Below, in pieces: positions 32,101-42,725 of a DNA stretch of 64,000 nt. The notes below the pieces were generated by a model. The model made no database searches. It saw nothing but the letters and a program-made list of their open reading frames with translations, and was not told the DNA's origin. A program made the position numbers and the translations under genes. The DNA comes from Jaminaea rosea (lineage: Eukaryota; Basidiomycota; Exobasidiomycetes; Microstromatales): contig NW_020289975.1 in NCBI RefSeq assembly GCF_003144245.1, forward strand, positions 2,313,496 to 2,377,495. Reading direction: 5' to 3'. Each line of letters starts with the position of its first letter. Positions within the stretch are counted from its first letter, which is position 1.

Positions 32101-33081
32101 CGCACAGCAGCAGGAAGCAGCAACAACGCTCAGCAGCAGCAGCCGCTCTCCCATCACCTCCGCAATGACTCTTCCGCAGCACTCGATGCGCAAACGCCCA
32201 GCGCAGCAAGCACAAGCTCGGCTTCCACACCATTTCCGTCGAGCGGCATGCTTGGCGCGGGAGTTGCGCCATTCCCGGCTTCTTCCTCTGTCGATTCTCC
32301 CAGCGGCAATCACGCCTTCAGTGGACACCCGCAGCAGCAACGTCCTCCACACGCCCAGCAACAGCAGCAGCGCTCAGTCGACTCGGCCCAAGCTGACTTC
32401 AATGCTTGGTTTGCGAACGAGTTCTCTATGGGGATGGCAATGAACCTCGGTGGGGCTGGGCCTGACGCGCTCGTCTCGCCGGCTTCAGCTGGACATGTTG
32501 GAGGGGGAATGGCTGGATATTCGGTCAATGGTACCAGCCCAGGTGGCGGGCCGAATGCGGGATGGGCCGGTGCTGCTACGTTCGACGGCGCGAATGGTCA
32601 GCCCTCCTCTTCCGCTGGCCCAGTTCAATGGTCCACTCTTCCTCGCCCAAATTGGGACGCGACGCCTTCCTCCAGCGTTCCGTCTGGATCGCAGGCAGCA
32701 CCAGCGTTCGACGCTCAAGGCTTCTTCATGAACAATGTCCACCCCGGCGGGGCAAGCACCAGAACGGCTGGGGACCCATACGCCGTAGCAGCTGCGAACG
32801 CCGCGGCGGCACGAGGAGGGCAGGGGCTCCGGCAGCAGCAGCAGCAGCAGCAGCAGAGAGCACCAGATCAAAGTGGCGCCCCCGGCTTTTTGGACCCTCA
32901 GCTCCAACAGCAGCAAAGAGGCATGCCTCCCGGCAGCTGGGCGCCACTTGGCCCGCAACCGCAGGCGGGTACGCAGCAGGGTGGGATGGAAGGGGCTCCT
33001 GGTGGAGGCGGAGGAGGAGGAGGTGGAGATTTCGACACTGCGTTTTGGAAAGACTTGATCAGCAAGATCTCGACGACGTAG
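29128..33081 (+). CDS. Zn(II)2Cys6 fungal transcription factor
   Basis: Single exon, 1317 residues from MARKPSTPS; an upstream in-frame extension lacks an ATG. The binuclear zinc cluster starts at Cys176 with spacing C-x2-C-x6-C-x5-C-x2-C-x8-C (SCTECHRRKQKC, then CQHC). A short coiled-coil (TARVAKLEKSLEEGFDRL) follows and probably dimerises the protein. The middle homology region (about residues 410-800) reads YFDDVNWLRHPLPERLL, GWRCVSNSITAGYAIGLHRD and RGAWQTITFADLM, typical of the fungal-specific transcription factor domain. The last 450 residues are Gln/Gly/Ser-rich, with a CAG run near 32832-32856, and likely activate transcription. Target genes are unknown. The last eight codons recur inverted at 36.7 kb. 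Confidence 0.93.
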   Translation: MARKPSTPSVSAGNPSSTSSAPAPTSASSSSRIHPSYHQYSYPPPPPTTTGDYNNASAASSPSSWQPSYPPHSRATGTSIGATKPTQAYPGMHDYPASSPASTSYNASYSKGNSPSQASEDEDDPDGGYNDEGTSPASAKGKDKATKRAATSTSTSTSASASTSQGSKRQRVHFSCTECHRRKQKCNRQTPCQHCIARKVPERCKTFKPGHEEGMDLTARVAKLEKSLEEGFDRLAAMMAEHAANQQRVQTAAGANTSYQMPSSAQPRGPATTLPPPAQPSSQLQSERRVSFAPSAPGTVTNEGSDAGDEANNGAVLNDAGNFHGSGATISMRIDSLLSDVGGGEQSSSGEASQSATGQRKGILSMPTRSDAGSDKDDDLDSKMAEYGAVDKMSGAFASSVPSRGICRQLTDHYFDDVNWLRHPLPERLLRPQINAYIDAPGAFPAPLTTSNVNVFACMMLLMSVAALSAEIEAFPKDGKARRMAARRFEWTGRRTLLLSQVLGKDDILQVMGFNLAWRFLMLDRRMSEGWRCVSNSITAGYAIGLHRDGSKLGLPPLETDLRRGAWQTITFADLMLSMTFGRPPISDLDRSFSDTALPTLEGFKHWWPNEERTSHPRAKEGKPLPTIYQHTLNRVKIMRICGRIVECYQKLEPHHYSDILAIDAELLKVREELPYYYQATVKREDGRNSVECDRTLDDDFPFLMIHRFLCHTEVFFCRISLHRSYLLRSGAKGSSGNRYAQSRRACIEAAMDDLAMRTEFVQKLVKRYGGLGKIPLWVYIHIGTYSWFNSLLVASIAALLDPSDMPELPALRAQLNHFLRHADRKQAGLPPEDVTPDDSSATTGSATSPDETGNSRAHLEIKDEMREKEETILSMFRSAIDRAQANLAAKGAAEPARTAGSKRAMDEPAPSSRSAKASKGQETAASREEATADVLLDLGKGAKGGNAVGDVKTAEGPGSGSGYSSPKQGGSQQAQGKVTPSSHRATPPTPRTAAGSSNNAQQQQPLSHHLRNDSSAALDAQTPSAASTSSASTPFPSSGMLGAGVAPFPASSSVDSPSGNHAFSGHPQQQRPPHAQQQQQRSVDSAQADFNAWFANEFSMGMAMNLGGAGPDALVSPASAGHVGGGMAGYSVNGTSPGGGPNAGWAGAATFDGANGQPSSSAGPVQWSTLPRPNWDATPSSSVPSGSQAAPAFDAQGFFMNNVHPGGASTRTAGDPYAVAAANAAAARGGQGLRQQQQQQQQRAPDQSGAPGFLDPQLQQQQRGMPPGSWAPLGPQPQAGTQQGGMEGAPGGGGGGGGGDFDTAFWKDLISKISTT

Positions 33082-33692
33082 AGCAGGAGGAGGCCATTGC
33101 TCTTTCTCTGCTTGCTGCTTGCTTCCAAATTCGACTCACGCGCCACGCGATGGCAGCTGTTTGACAATGGATTGCTCTCTGTGCCTGTCTGCTTTGCTTG
33201 CCTTCGGAGGATGGACGTCCGGGCGGCAGGCGGCTGTGTTGGTTGCATGCAGCTCCGCCGCGAGAATGACACCAGGCCCGCATGGCGGTGCGACTGGAGA
33301 TTGGGTGGGCCCCTGAAGCACACGCTAGTTTGCAGCATCGTCCGCCTGCTCTTAGTCTAGCGCCTCCATCTCTTGCTCTTGCTCCCCATCGCCGACCGTT
33401 GAGCAGATCTTTGCTTCAGCAGCGGCACCATCGAGGATCCGGCCACTAGCGATTATCCTTAGATTTCATCTTCTTCTTCGTCCTCATTAGGCCCTGATCA
33501 TCTTCCTCTTGCCCTGGAATCTGCTTGGACCGCCCGCATCCTCCTGCCCGCCCTGTCTTCATTCTCATCCCCACTTCCCCATGGCGTACACCAAGTAATT
33601 CAATCACACGCACTCCACCCTGATACCGCAGCCCCAGCATTAGCATCCCAGCGAGACGGCAGCAGCGGAAGCAAGAGAAGCTCCTGCCCAGC
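33082..33692. other. Intergenic, 3' of the Zn2Cys6 gene and 5' of the NIPA gene
   Basis: A 611-bp gap between two plus-strand genes. Frames here are short and show no domain. The right half is CT-rich, like a fungal promoter and leader. Confidence 0.5.
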
Positions 33693-36339
33693 ATGTCCTC
33701 CCTCACGTCAGCGGCCTCCTCGGCCTCCTCAGCCGCTGCCACCATGAACTCCTCGGAATCTCAAGCTTCGGCCTCCCAGGCCATGTCCTCCCTCTCCTCT
33801 GTCCTCTCCTCGGCCTCAGCAGCTCTGCAAACTCAGTCTGGGATAGCGAGTGGTGAAGGCGTCGACACGAATCCTTCCTACTTCAAGTACATCGGTATCG
33901 CCCTCGCAGTCATGTCCGGCGTTCTGATTGGGAGCTCCTTTGTCTTCAAGAAGAAGGGCCTTCTCGCCAGTCAAAGGAAGTACGAGACGGTTGCCGGGGA
34001 GGGATATCAGTATCTGAAGAGCCCAATGTGGTGGTCAGGAATGACGTTGATGATACTGGGGGAGGGTGAGTGCGAGCGGCACAATAAGGATTGCTTCGTG
34101 AGTGTATGCAGCTGACACCTCCTCGTCAATCGCGTTTCTCAGGCCTCAACTTTGGCGCATACGCCTTTGCACCAGCCATCCTTGTCACACCGTTCGGCGC
34201 CCTCTCTGTAGTTCTTTGCGCGATTCTGTCCAGCATCTTCCTCAAGGAGGCGCTGACCTTGTTTGGCAAGATCGGCTGCTTCCTCTGCGTCATTGGATCG
34301 GTCATTATTGCACTTAACGGGCCTAGTGGGCATAATGGCGGCAGCATCGTTGAGTTCCGCAAGCTCTTCCTCTCAGTCGGCTTCCTCGTGTGGGCAGGGG
34401 TTTGTATTGCTGCTTCGCTGTTTCTGATCTTCTTTGTGTCCCCGAAGAAAGGTGAGTGGACGCGGGAAGGCGGACGCTGGAAGGCGGAGCGAGCTGCGGC
34501 ACGCGTTCATGCTGATGCAATCCCCTATACTGCATAGGTCAGCAATGGATGATGGTCGACATCACTATCTGCTCTCTTTTGGGCGGTCTCTCCGTCTCAA
34601 CGACATCTGGAATTGGCAGCGCCATCGTCCTCACCATCCGCGGTTCCAATCAGCTCAAGAATTGGTTCTTCTACGTCCTCCTCGCCTTCGTCGCCATAAC
34701 TCTCGTAGCAGAGATCGTCTTCTTAAATCGTGCTCTGGCTAGGCACAACACAGCTCTTGTAACGCCTTCGTACTTCGTCGTATTCACTTCGGCCAGCATC
34801 ATCTCCACCATCATCCTCTTCAAGGGACTCGATGCCGACGCGTCCACAATCATCACGTTGGTGCTGGGCTTCCTGACCACGTGTACTGGCGTCGTGCTCC
34901 TCCAACTCAGCAAGGTAGACCCCGAGGAGCTTGAGGCCAAGGAAGGCTCAGTACCAGGGCTGGACCGCTCCACTACCCTCCTCATGCGCGCATCGCGTTC
35001 CATGGTATCCACGCGTTCAGAGAAGGATGGCCTGCAACGCGGAGCCTCCTCTACCGCTATCGAGGACCCAGGAATTGACACAATTCGTGGCGGGGCAGGT
35101 CTCATTGGTTCAATCATTCGCGCGAGGTCATCACGCCGCATACGAGCGAGTGCGGACGAGTACAACAGGCTGGGCACCGTAAGCGGGGATGCAAGCTTCA
35201 GTCGGGACGCGGGGATGGGAATGCATCAGCTCAATTCCGGAAGACGAGGAGATTTGCAGCGCTATGAGCTCAGCGATGGGCCTATTCTCGAAGACGAGTC
35301 AGCAACCTCGATACCGCGGAAGCGTGGGTCTGGTAGCGACGCGAAACAGGGTAGGCTCAACGGGATGCTCAGCCCGCCACCCTCGGCCACATCGGGCAAC
35401 TTCCCCAAGCGAGGGGAATCCATGATCAGCTTCACGTCAGAGAGCTTAGAGCCACACGGGCACCACGCTGCCGGTGTTACCTCGCCTACTTCGGACTCCT
35501 TCCATCCTACGTCGAAGGCGCCGACTGGAGGTATTTTGGCTCACTCGTCGCCCACGACAGCGCAGCCAGCCGCGCCCTTCCTCAATCCTCACCACGCCTC
35601 ACCGGGAGGACGTGCCCTCTCCAACATCAGCGAGGCAAGATCGAGCCACCAGCCGTATCCGCCGAGCGTTTTGGACGCTTACGATGAGGAGAAGGTGCTC
35701 GACTACGATGAGGGCGACGACATCAAAGCGCACAACAAGGCTCATGACAGCTTTGCCTCCACCACCTCGACGACTGCAGGGCTGTACGAGGACCCCTTTG
35801 CAAAGGGCATCCCGACGCACCTGCTGCTCAATGATGATGGCGCTCAGGGTGGAGCCGAAGGGCAACAGCAAAAGAAGCCTCGCAACCTCCGACATATGTT
35901 CGATCCATCGTCAGGCTTCTCTCAGCAGCAGCAGCAGAAGCAGTACACTGCTAAGCAGTTCCCTGGCGGCAGCGGCTCGGCTAGTCGCGAGAGCAAGGCG
36001 AGCTCTATCCTGAATAAAGCGAAGAGGAAGAAGGGCAGCAAGTCGGAAGCAGAAGGCGGAGGCGGCACGTCAGGTTTGCCATCTCGCAGATCAGAGGAGG
36101 AGCTGCTTAGTCCTCAACTAGTAAACGAGCGCTGGGGCCAGGATAGCGATGAGGACGATGATGGCAAGGCGGAGGGCAGCGATGACGACGAGAGGCGGCC
36201 GAGCATTCGCATCGTGACAGACGATGACGAAAGTACAGGGCAGCTTGGTCTATCGAGCTCGCCTGGGAAGATGGATGTCAGCTTGCCAACCGCGGATGGG
36301 CAGGAGGAGAAGGGAGGTGGAAGGGGACGCTGGTTCTAG
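33693..36339 (+). CDS. NIPA-type magnesium transporter
   Basis: Three exons, 33693-34065, 34143-34451 and 34538-36339, with 77- and 86-nt introns in phase 1, give 827 residues. After a Ser/Ala-rich start come nine hydrophobic segments between about residues 70 and 352. Family blocks include GVLIGSSFVFKKKGL, LNFGAYAFAPAILVTPFGAL, LSSIFLKEALTLFGKIGC, and PSYFVVFTSASIISTIILFK. These match the DUF803/NIPA family of Mg2+ transporters in plasma or endosomal membranes. The remaining about 475 residues form a cytosolic, low-complexity, partly acidic tail, much longer than in animal NIPA proteins. Confidence 0.9.
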
Positions 36340-36903
36340 GAGTGAGGTGCTGGTCACCACAAACTGACACGGACGATCAATCCGGGATGCTCTAGTAGGA
36401 TAGAGGTCGACGGATTGGTATAGCTGGATCTAGATAAGACAAGAGGGCCGACACGCCTAGACTCGCTATACAGCGGAGCGCAGAACCTTCTCAACCTCCC
36501 TTCTTCCTGGTGGTCAGCTCCGCTCAATTTTGTTTCATCGTCACCCGCTGCTTCCTTTTCTGCTCTCTTGCTTCTCGTTGGCGCAGATTACCCTGTCAAT
36601 AGATGCCAATGGTCGATGACGTTTCTTTCAACTCTCTCATGGGGGTTGCCTTCATCCCTTCTGCCGACTCTATGTCGTTGAGATCTTGCTGATCAAGCTG
36701 GAGCCTGAAGGATTGAAGCAGTGCGTGAGAAGCTTGACTAAATTGGGCTGCAGCAGCCTTGGGCCCTTATGATGATAGAGCTCGAGTTGCATGGACCAGG
36801 CATCGCCCCAGTTCGCGCGGCCGTTTGAGGAGACGAGAGGCCTTGTGAAGATGAAAGATTGACCCCCTCCACGATCCCCGCGCCCACTCTGCAAACGTCT
36901 GCA
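36340..36903. other. Intergenic with a short duplicated gene end
   Basis: A 564-bp gap between the NIPA gene and the stop of the unidentified minus-strand gene. A 30-bp segment at 36668-36697 is nearly identical, in inverted orientation, to the end of the Zn2Cys6 coding region. A minus-strand open frame (36894-36670) ends in the same eight residues. Nothing else is recognisable. Confidence 0.55.
36668..36697 (-). repeat. Inverted copy of the Zn2Cys6 gene's 3' end
   Basis: Matches bases 33054-33083 at 28 of 30 positions on the opposite strand. In both places the segment encodes LISKISTT followed by a TAG stop, and both differences are at third codon positions. Confidence 0.8.
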
Positions 36904-39224
36904 TCACGGACATGTGACTGCTTGACCGGTGATCAGCGAAGTTGAGCGGCTCAGCACAGGCGAAATCAGGCGCCCAAGAAGGCAAGCCACGGACGCTGTG
37001 CGCGAGAATGGTGACTGTGAGTCGGCCTCGCGCAGGGCTATGCCTAGGAGATGGCACGACTCCAGCTGACGACGCACGAACATCATGAGGAGCGCGCCGA
37101 AGAGATTGGCTGGCGTCAGGCCCACGTGCCAGCTCCTCTTGGCGTGCTCACTCTCTGCACTTGCAGACCAATTGTCATCTCCCAGCAGGCCAGCAGGAGG
37201 GACCACCCACGGCCAGAGCTGCTCGCACTTCTCCTCCATGAATGCGATGCCGGATACGAGCCTCTCCCGGAGCGCCGTCTCGCTTGTGTCCTGCGGAAAG
37301 ATGCCGAGCGTCGGGAGTCCATTTGGCATCGTCCCCACGTCTTTGAGGCGGTCAGAGAGATCGGCGGGGAGCGATTTGATGAGCTCGTGGATGCAGGTGA
37401 AGCTCGTAGAGCCGGCCGCCACTCGAGCCACCCACGCAGGCGAAACCTTCTTGCCTATAGACGACCAGAGCTGCGCCGCAGTGCCGCCGACGGAGGTCAG
37501 CTTCCTCGCTGCGCCGTGACTCCTGCTCTCTCCTTCCTCGTCGGAGTCGCTGTCCTCGCCGTAGTCGCTGTCGCCGCCGATGTCGACCTCGTCGTCTTCA
37601 CTCTGGCTGTCTGCATCATTCTGGGCGACGTCGGCATTGCTGCCAAAGCAGAAGCTGGTCAGAGTTGCGCTCGAGGTTGGCTCCGCCAATCGCTCACCCA
37701 GCGACTTCTAGCTACCGCGTCGGTAGAGCTCGACAAGATCGTCGAGACCACTGCGGTATGAGGGCGCGTTGCCTGCCGAAAGCCTCGCGGGGTCTACGCA
37801 CTGATGGAGGAGCAACAGTGCGAGCGAGCTCTCAGCCCTCAGCGGCGAATTGCTGACCTTCATGCGGTTGTAAGCCCATGACGCCCACTGCACGTTGCCG
37901 GCCGAGTGAGGGGTCATCTGACCATCCTCCGCGCGCGAGACGATTCTGTCCAGCGACGGTATGCCGGCGTGCCAAGCCTCGTCCACCCTGGCACAACGCA
38001 CCGTCGCGGGATCTATGACTCCCTCAAAGTCGAACAGCGCCGGGATCCTACCCTTTACGAGCTGATCATATTCGATGATCATAGGGAGAGCAAGATTGAG
38101 CTGGTTGACTTCGATGGAGGAAGCCGTGGCTACGCCGTCCGCAGCGAGCATGGCCTCGAGCCATCTGTTGCCGCGGTCGGGCAGAGGACTCATCGCGAGG
38201 CCCATGTGCGGCAGAGGGAGGGACAGGAGGTCTTGAGCCTTGAGGCTGCCGGGTCGGCCGCTGTCGAAGAGGTTTCGAGCGATCTCAGCCGCCTTGTTCT
38301 TCGGCTTCGCTCGGCGGTTCGCGCGCAGGAGCACCGTCTCCATCAGGTCGTTGCCCTGCAGAAACCGTGCGCATGGTACAAGCTCCAGCCTGGCGGCCAG
38401 GATCGGCAGCGTCGCAGTTCTGCCGTCGCCCCGCTTGACGACGTGGATCCTTGGCTTCATCTGACTCGGCACTGGAAGGTGCGACCCACGGTAACAGCCG
38501 CGCGACAGGCCTGGGGTCCTGCAGGCTTTCTCTATGGCTTGCCTCTCCATCCTCTGGACTGCGCAGCCGGCGGGCGAGACGAGGTCCGTCTTATAGAGCG
38601 TAAATGAGGTGATTGCCCCGAGCCCGATGCGATCGTCGATCGAGCTTATGACGGACTGCATGTCCGTGGGCTCTGCGTGGCGCAGAAGATGGAAGAACTC
38701 TCGCACGACCAGCCAGGTGGCGAAGAGCAGACCGCAGTCGTTGAGGCGCGACCACCAGCGAGGATCCGCCGCGAGCTGGTTGTACAGCCTCTTGAACTCC
38801 TCGAAGCTAGACGCGATCGTCTTGCCAGGAAGAAGTGTCGTTGAGGAGCCGAAGAAGTCGCTCCCGGTGTTGGCCGCCCAATCCCAAACACGGTCGCTGT
38901 ACTTGCGCTCCGAGATCACGAGTTCGTGGAAGCCAGCTGCAACGCTCGTGACCTCCCGTGTTGCTAGCTCCTAAAGTTGCTCGGCGCTGCGACCGACTTC
39001 TTTGGCAGGACGTCTAGGCCGCGACCAACCGTCTTCGTTAGGCTGCGGAAAGGCACACTTTTTCCGCTCGAGCTGCTGGTGGCTTGAACATGGCTCGAGC
39101 CGAGTCGACCGCTACCGGCTTGCTGCTGAGTGGGGGCGACAGCGGCAGCGAGGTGACTTGGCCCAGCTTGGGCTTGCGGGTGGGCAGCGATGCTAGAATG
39201 AGGGTTTCCGCGAAGGGCATCCAT
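36904..39224 (-). CDS. Unidentified protein, multi-exon or disrupted gene
   Basis: I do not recognise this protein. Three pieces make the case for a gene: an ATG-started frame at 39224-38964, a long frame from about 38946 to 37708 with an acceptor-like TTTAG before it, and a same-frame stretch from 37707 to 36904 after a TAG. Codon use is C/G-ending as in neighbouring genes, and the third piece has an acidic run (SEDDEVDIGGDSDYGEDSDS). The TAG could be removed by a 105-nt intron (GTAGCT at 37718 to an AG near 37614), which keeps frame, or it may be a real stop. The long frame contains DPRWWSRLNDCGLLF and FLQGNDLMETVLLRANRR. No domain is visible. Exon limits and the start are uncertain. Confidence 0.4.
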
Positions 39225-39583
39225 ACGCTTGGGCAGGAGCGATTACAGTGTTGGCCCGGACTTGAGTGCCAGCGGCGGTCGAGGTGGGGGCGAGAGGAGG
39301 CGACAAGCTGTCCTTGGAGTAGCTGAGTTGCGTGACACGACGCACGAGCTTCCTGCTGGTGGGCTGTTGTCGCGAGTCCTGTGATTCCCTCGTGCTATCG
39401 CGGGCAAGCGAGCTGCCGTGCTCTTCGAAGCAGGGCAGGCAGATGCGATAATGCCTTGCGAGAGTTGCCATCGTCTTGCCGCTGAGTCGTTTCGATGAGG
39501 CGCGATGAGCTTGCCGCCACGGTGCTCCAGATGAAGATGAAATGCCGCATAGTTCTTGTCGTCTTTTCGTCGTTGCTTGACTC

Positions 39584-39616
<33 letters not shown>

Positions 39617-40409
39617 CGTCAACACCATTTTCTGGCCGTCTGTCTGAGGGACGCGTAACGGAGAGTACAGGTGGTTGTCGTTGAGCCGAGGTTGGGAGGT
39701 TGAGATGCTTGTTTCTTGCGCCGTTGGGCGATGGAAGAGCGATGCGTGCTGCTTGGGGAGCAGGCGGATGGCTTGGCACGAGCAGGAAGGGATGAAGCGT
39801 TGTCGCTACCGTCTGCTGAGTCGCAACTGTCAGCTTGTTGGAGAGGAGGGACGAAATGAGAGGCGGGTGGAAGGGAGGCCGCACGCTGTATGCGCGGGCC
39901 CCCAACGTACAGGACGATGATGGCACCGACTGGCTTTTAGACGATGAATGGGGGTGGGGAACTTGGGGGGGAAAGAGGCGAGGATGGTGGGATGCTTGAA
40001 GGTGTCAAGGTGTGCGTCAGGGCAAAAGCGATTGTGCTCGCCTCTCTCGCGCGCTGTGCAGCTCGGCCGACGTTACGCATCGGATGCCGCCGCCAACGAG
40101 GGCGAGACAATCTCGGGCACTCATCTTGCGTCCAAATTTGGTTGCTAGACCATGACCACTGCTTGCGCTCCTCTTCAGTTGACAAGCGATGGGCCCTCGG
40201 GAAATCACGAACTTCCGAACTGGTAACATGGCCACGCTTACCCATCTCATTACGGTAGAGTGTGCACAGAGCTATTGAGAGGGAGAGATGAGTGAAGACA
40301 AGGAGGACGCAGGACGGCACTTAAGATGGTTAGACCGATGTGACGAGAGTGAGTGAAAGTGCGGACGGCGATGATCGTGTGGTAGTGATCTCGACGTTCG
40401 TGTTGCGCT
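39225..40409. other. Intergenic between the unidentified gene and YRA1
   Basis: About 1.2 kb holding only short frames. The longest, on the minus strand near 39609-39926, is Pro/Ala-rich and has no recognisable domain. It includes upstream sequence of the unidentified gene and the YRA1 3' flank. Confidence 0.5.
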
Positions 40410-41478
40410 TTAGCTGCTCGTAGCAGGGGCAGCAGCAGCACCATCGGTCTTGCCAGAAGCGTAGTCTACACGAAGCCAAGGAGACGCAGGGTCAGCTGGT
40501 GGTCATCTATGACAAAAGAGCTGAGTCCCTTGTGCGCAACTTACCCTCCATCTCGGCGTCCAGGTCCTCGGCGCTCTTCTTGGGACGAGCGCCAGAGCCA
40601 CCGGCGCCACGGCCACCTCGAGCACCGCGCCCGCCACGACCACGAGATGCACCACGGCCACCACGACCAGGGGCAGCGGCGGCGGCAGCAGCACCAGCAC
40701 GAGCACCAGCAGCGGCTGCGGGACCAGCGATGGCAGCTTGGGCAGCAGCGGCACGGGCAGGGTCAACGACCGTCTCGACGCGGAGGGCGCGCTCTGAGTG
40801 CGGACAAGGGAAGAAGACGAGGCATCACATCAGTCATGACATCCTAGCGTCCTCTGTAGTGCGGCGCACTCACTACCATCGATGAGGCGGTTGTTGTACT
40901 GCTGGTAGGCACGAGCAGCGTCGTCAGGTCGCTGGAATTCAATGGTGACTTGGCCAGTGGAGGAGCCATTGGCGCGGTAGCTCATGGAGACGCGCTTCAG
41001 AGGACCAATGGTGGTGGAGAAGAGCTCCTGGAAGGCAGCGGGGATGAGGATGCCCGGAGGTCAGTAAGAAGATGAGGTAGCCTCCCTATCGTTAGGCTGC
41101 GCACCTTGACTTGAGCCTCCGTAACGTCGGTGGGCAGGTTGCTGACGATGATCTTGCTGCCTTGACCACCGGGAGCACGGCCAGGGATGACGAGGGGCTT
41201 GTTGCGGTTCGCAGCTACGGCGGCAGCGGCAGCGGCTGCGTTGGCCTTGTTGCCTCCGAGGGCAGCAGCCTTGGCTCCACCGCCGCTGCGATGCCCGCCA
41301 CGACCACGGCCGCGACCGCCACCCTGCCTCTTGGAAGAGATCAGGTCGTCCAGGGCTGTCGCAAGGGATAAAGAAGGGCGAGGGGATTGAAGCGATGTCG
41401 CGAGATGAGCGGTCCTTCTTGTCATGCAGCCAGTCGTCTCCGCGTCGATGGGCGATGCTTACGCTTGTCAAGGTTCAT
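40410..41478 (-). CDS. YRA1: mRNA export adaptor ALY/REF
   Basis: Five exons, 41478-41463, 41355-41105, 41027-40874, 40793-40545 and 40465-40410, with matching phases, give 241 residues. The start MNLDKPLDDLISSKR is the conserved N-terminal Sub2/UAP56-binding motif. A Gly/Arg-rich segment and a single RRM follow (KIIVSNLPTDVTEAQVKELF, TGQVTIEF, DAARAYQQYNNRLIDGK). An Ala-rich and RGG-rich part and the C-terminal PKKSAEDLDAEMEDYASGK, a second Sub2-binding motif, complete the ALY layout. It links the TREX complex to the export receptor in the nucleus. The tiny 16-nt first exon is typical of fungal YRA1-like genes, which are often intron-rich. Confidence 0.92.
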
Positions 41479-42725
41479 GGACTACGAGTAGTGTTGAACG
41501 GAGGTTGCATGTATGCGATGAGGAAGGTAAGATGAAGGAGGGAAGAAGGCGCGTTGTCAGGATCGTTCATTTGCGTCGAAAGCTCGGCGAAGAAGAGGAA
41601 GAGGAGGAGGCGAGCTTGGCGCCGATGATCATCGCTTTGCCTGCCAGCGTCGTCGCTCGCAGTCGAAGCTGCTTTCGCTCAAATCAGCAGCTCGTTGTCG
41701 ATGCCAGACTGTGTCTGTTCAGCGGTGCTGCTTGCACTCTTGTTTGGGAGGCTATGCCCACGCGTCCGCGTGTACGCGAGCGCGATAGGTGATCATCCTC
41801 ATACCGCATGAGGAGCACCTGAGACGCTGACGTAGCCACCGAAGCTGCTGCCGCTGCTACTAAGCTCGTCCACGACTGCGTAGCGATAGAAGCTTGCTTC
41901 CTGCCATCGACTTGTCAGTCATGATTAGGCAGAGGGCAATGCATCTCAATGTCGCACGAGCACGGCTCGAGTGCGCTGCGAGGCGTTGCTGCGAGTGCCT
42001 TTCTCTGCTGAGAAGAAGGCCTGACCTCTTTTGACTGCCTGCTTGGCTGTAGATGCTGTGGCTTCGATGGCTGACGGCTGCCGATCATTCCCAAGCCTGG
42101 AGCTGGGTCTGCTGCGCAGTTAATGACCTACTCTCGACCGGCGAGGTGGCTATGCGAGCGAGGAGCGCGACGACGCTGGAAGTATGAGGCTACACTGATG
42201 CTGAGCACATGGCTGAGCGCTTGATCTAGACTGCCTGATGCTCGACTCGATTTGGAAGTGGATGGATGGCCATCGTGGGGCGCGGTGAACGGGCTCGGAT
42301 GCTAACCATTTTCGTGAAAGTTGTGTATGCGTATGCGGCGGGTGATGAAGAGGAAGAGAGGTGACTGTGGGCTGGACTCGGGTGTGACGTGGGCTGTTTG
42401 TGGCGATGATGGCTGTGCTATCCCAGAGGAGGATGAGAGTAGCAGGTAGTGGTGGTGATGCGAACAAAGAGGGAGGAAGCGACGACGCGGATGGCGGATG
42501 GCTGGCAGATGAGACGAGCGGGCGGCAGGGCGGAGTGCGCGCCACGAGTCGTGCTCTCAGCAGTCCGGGGGGCCACTGTCATCACGACCACGGCGATCAA
42601 ACGCGGCTGGCTCGGTGCATGAACGTGTTTGAATGGCAGTGACGAAACCGAGACGTAAAACTATACACTTCCACAGCAGAGAGGGGGGAGAGAGAGAGAG
42701 AGAGTCTGTCCATGAGGAAACGCGG
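41479..42725. other. Intergenic, YRA1 upstream region and GH5 3' flank
   Basis: A 1.25-kb gap between two minus-strand genes. Open frames are short and show no domain. A GA-dinucleotide run lies at 42689-42704, just past the GH5 stop. The YRA1 promoter must be at the left end. Confidence 0.5.
42689..42704. repeat. (GA)n microsatellite
   Basis: Eight uninterrupted GA units within the 3' flank of the GH5 gene. Confidence 0.85.
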
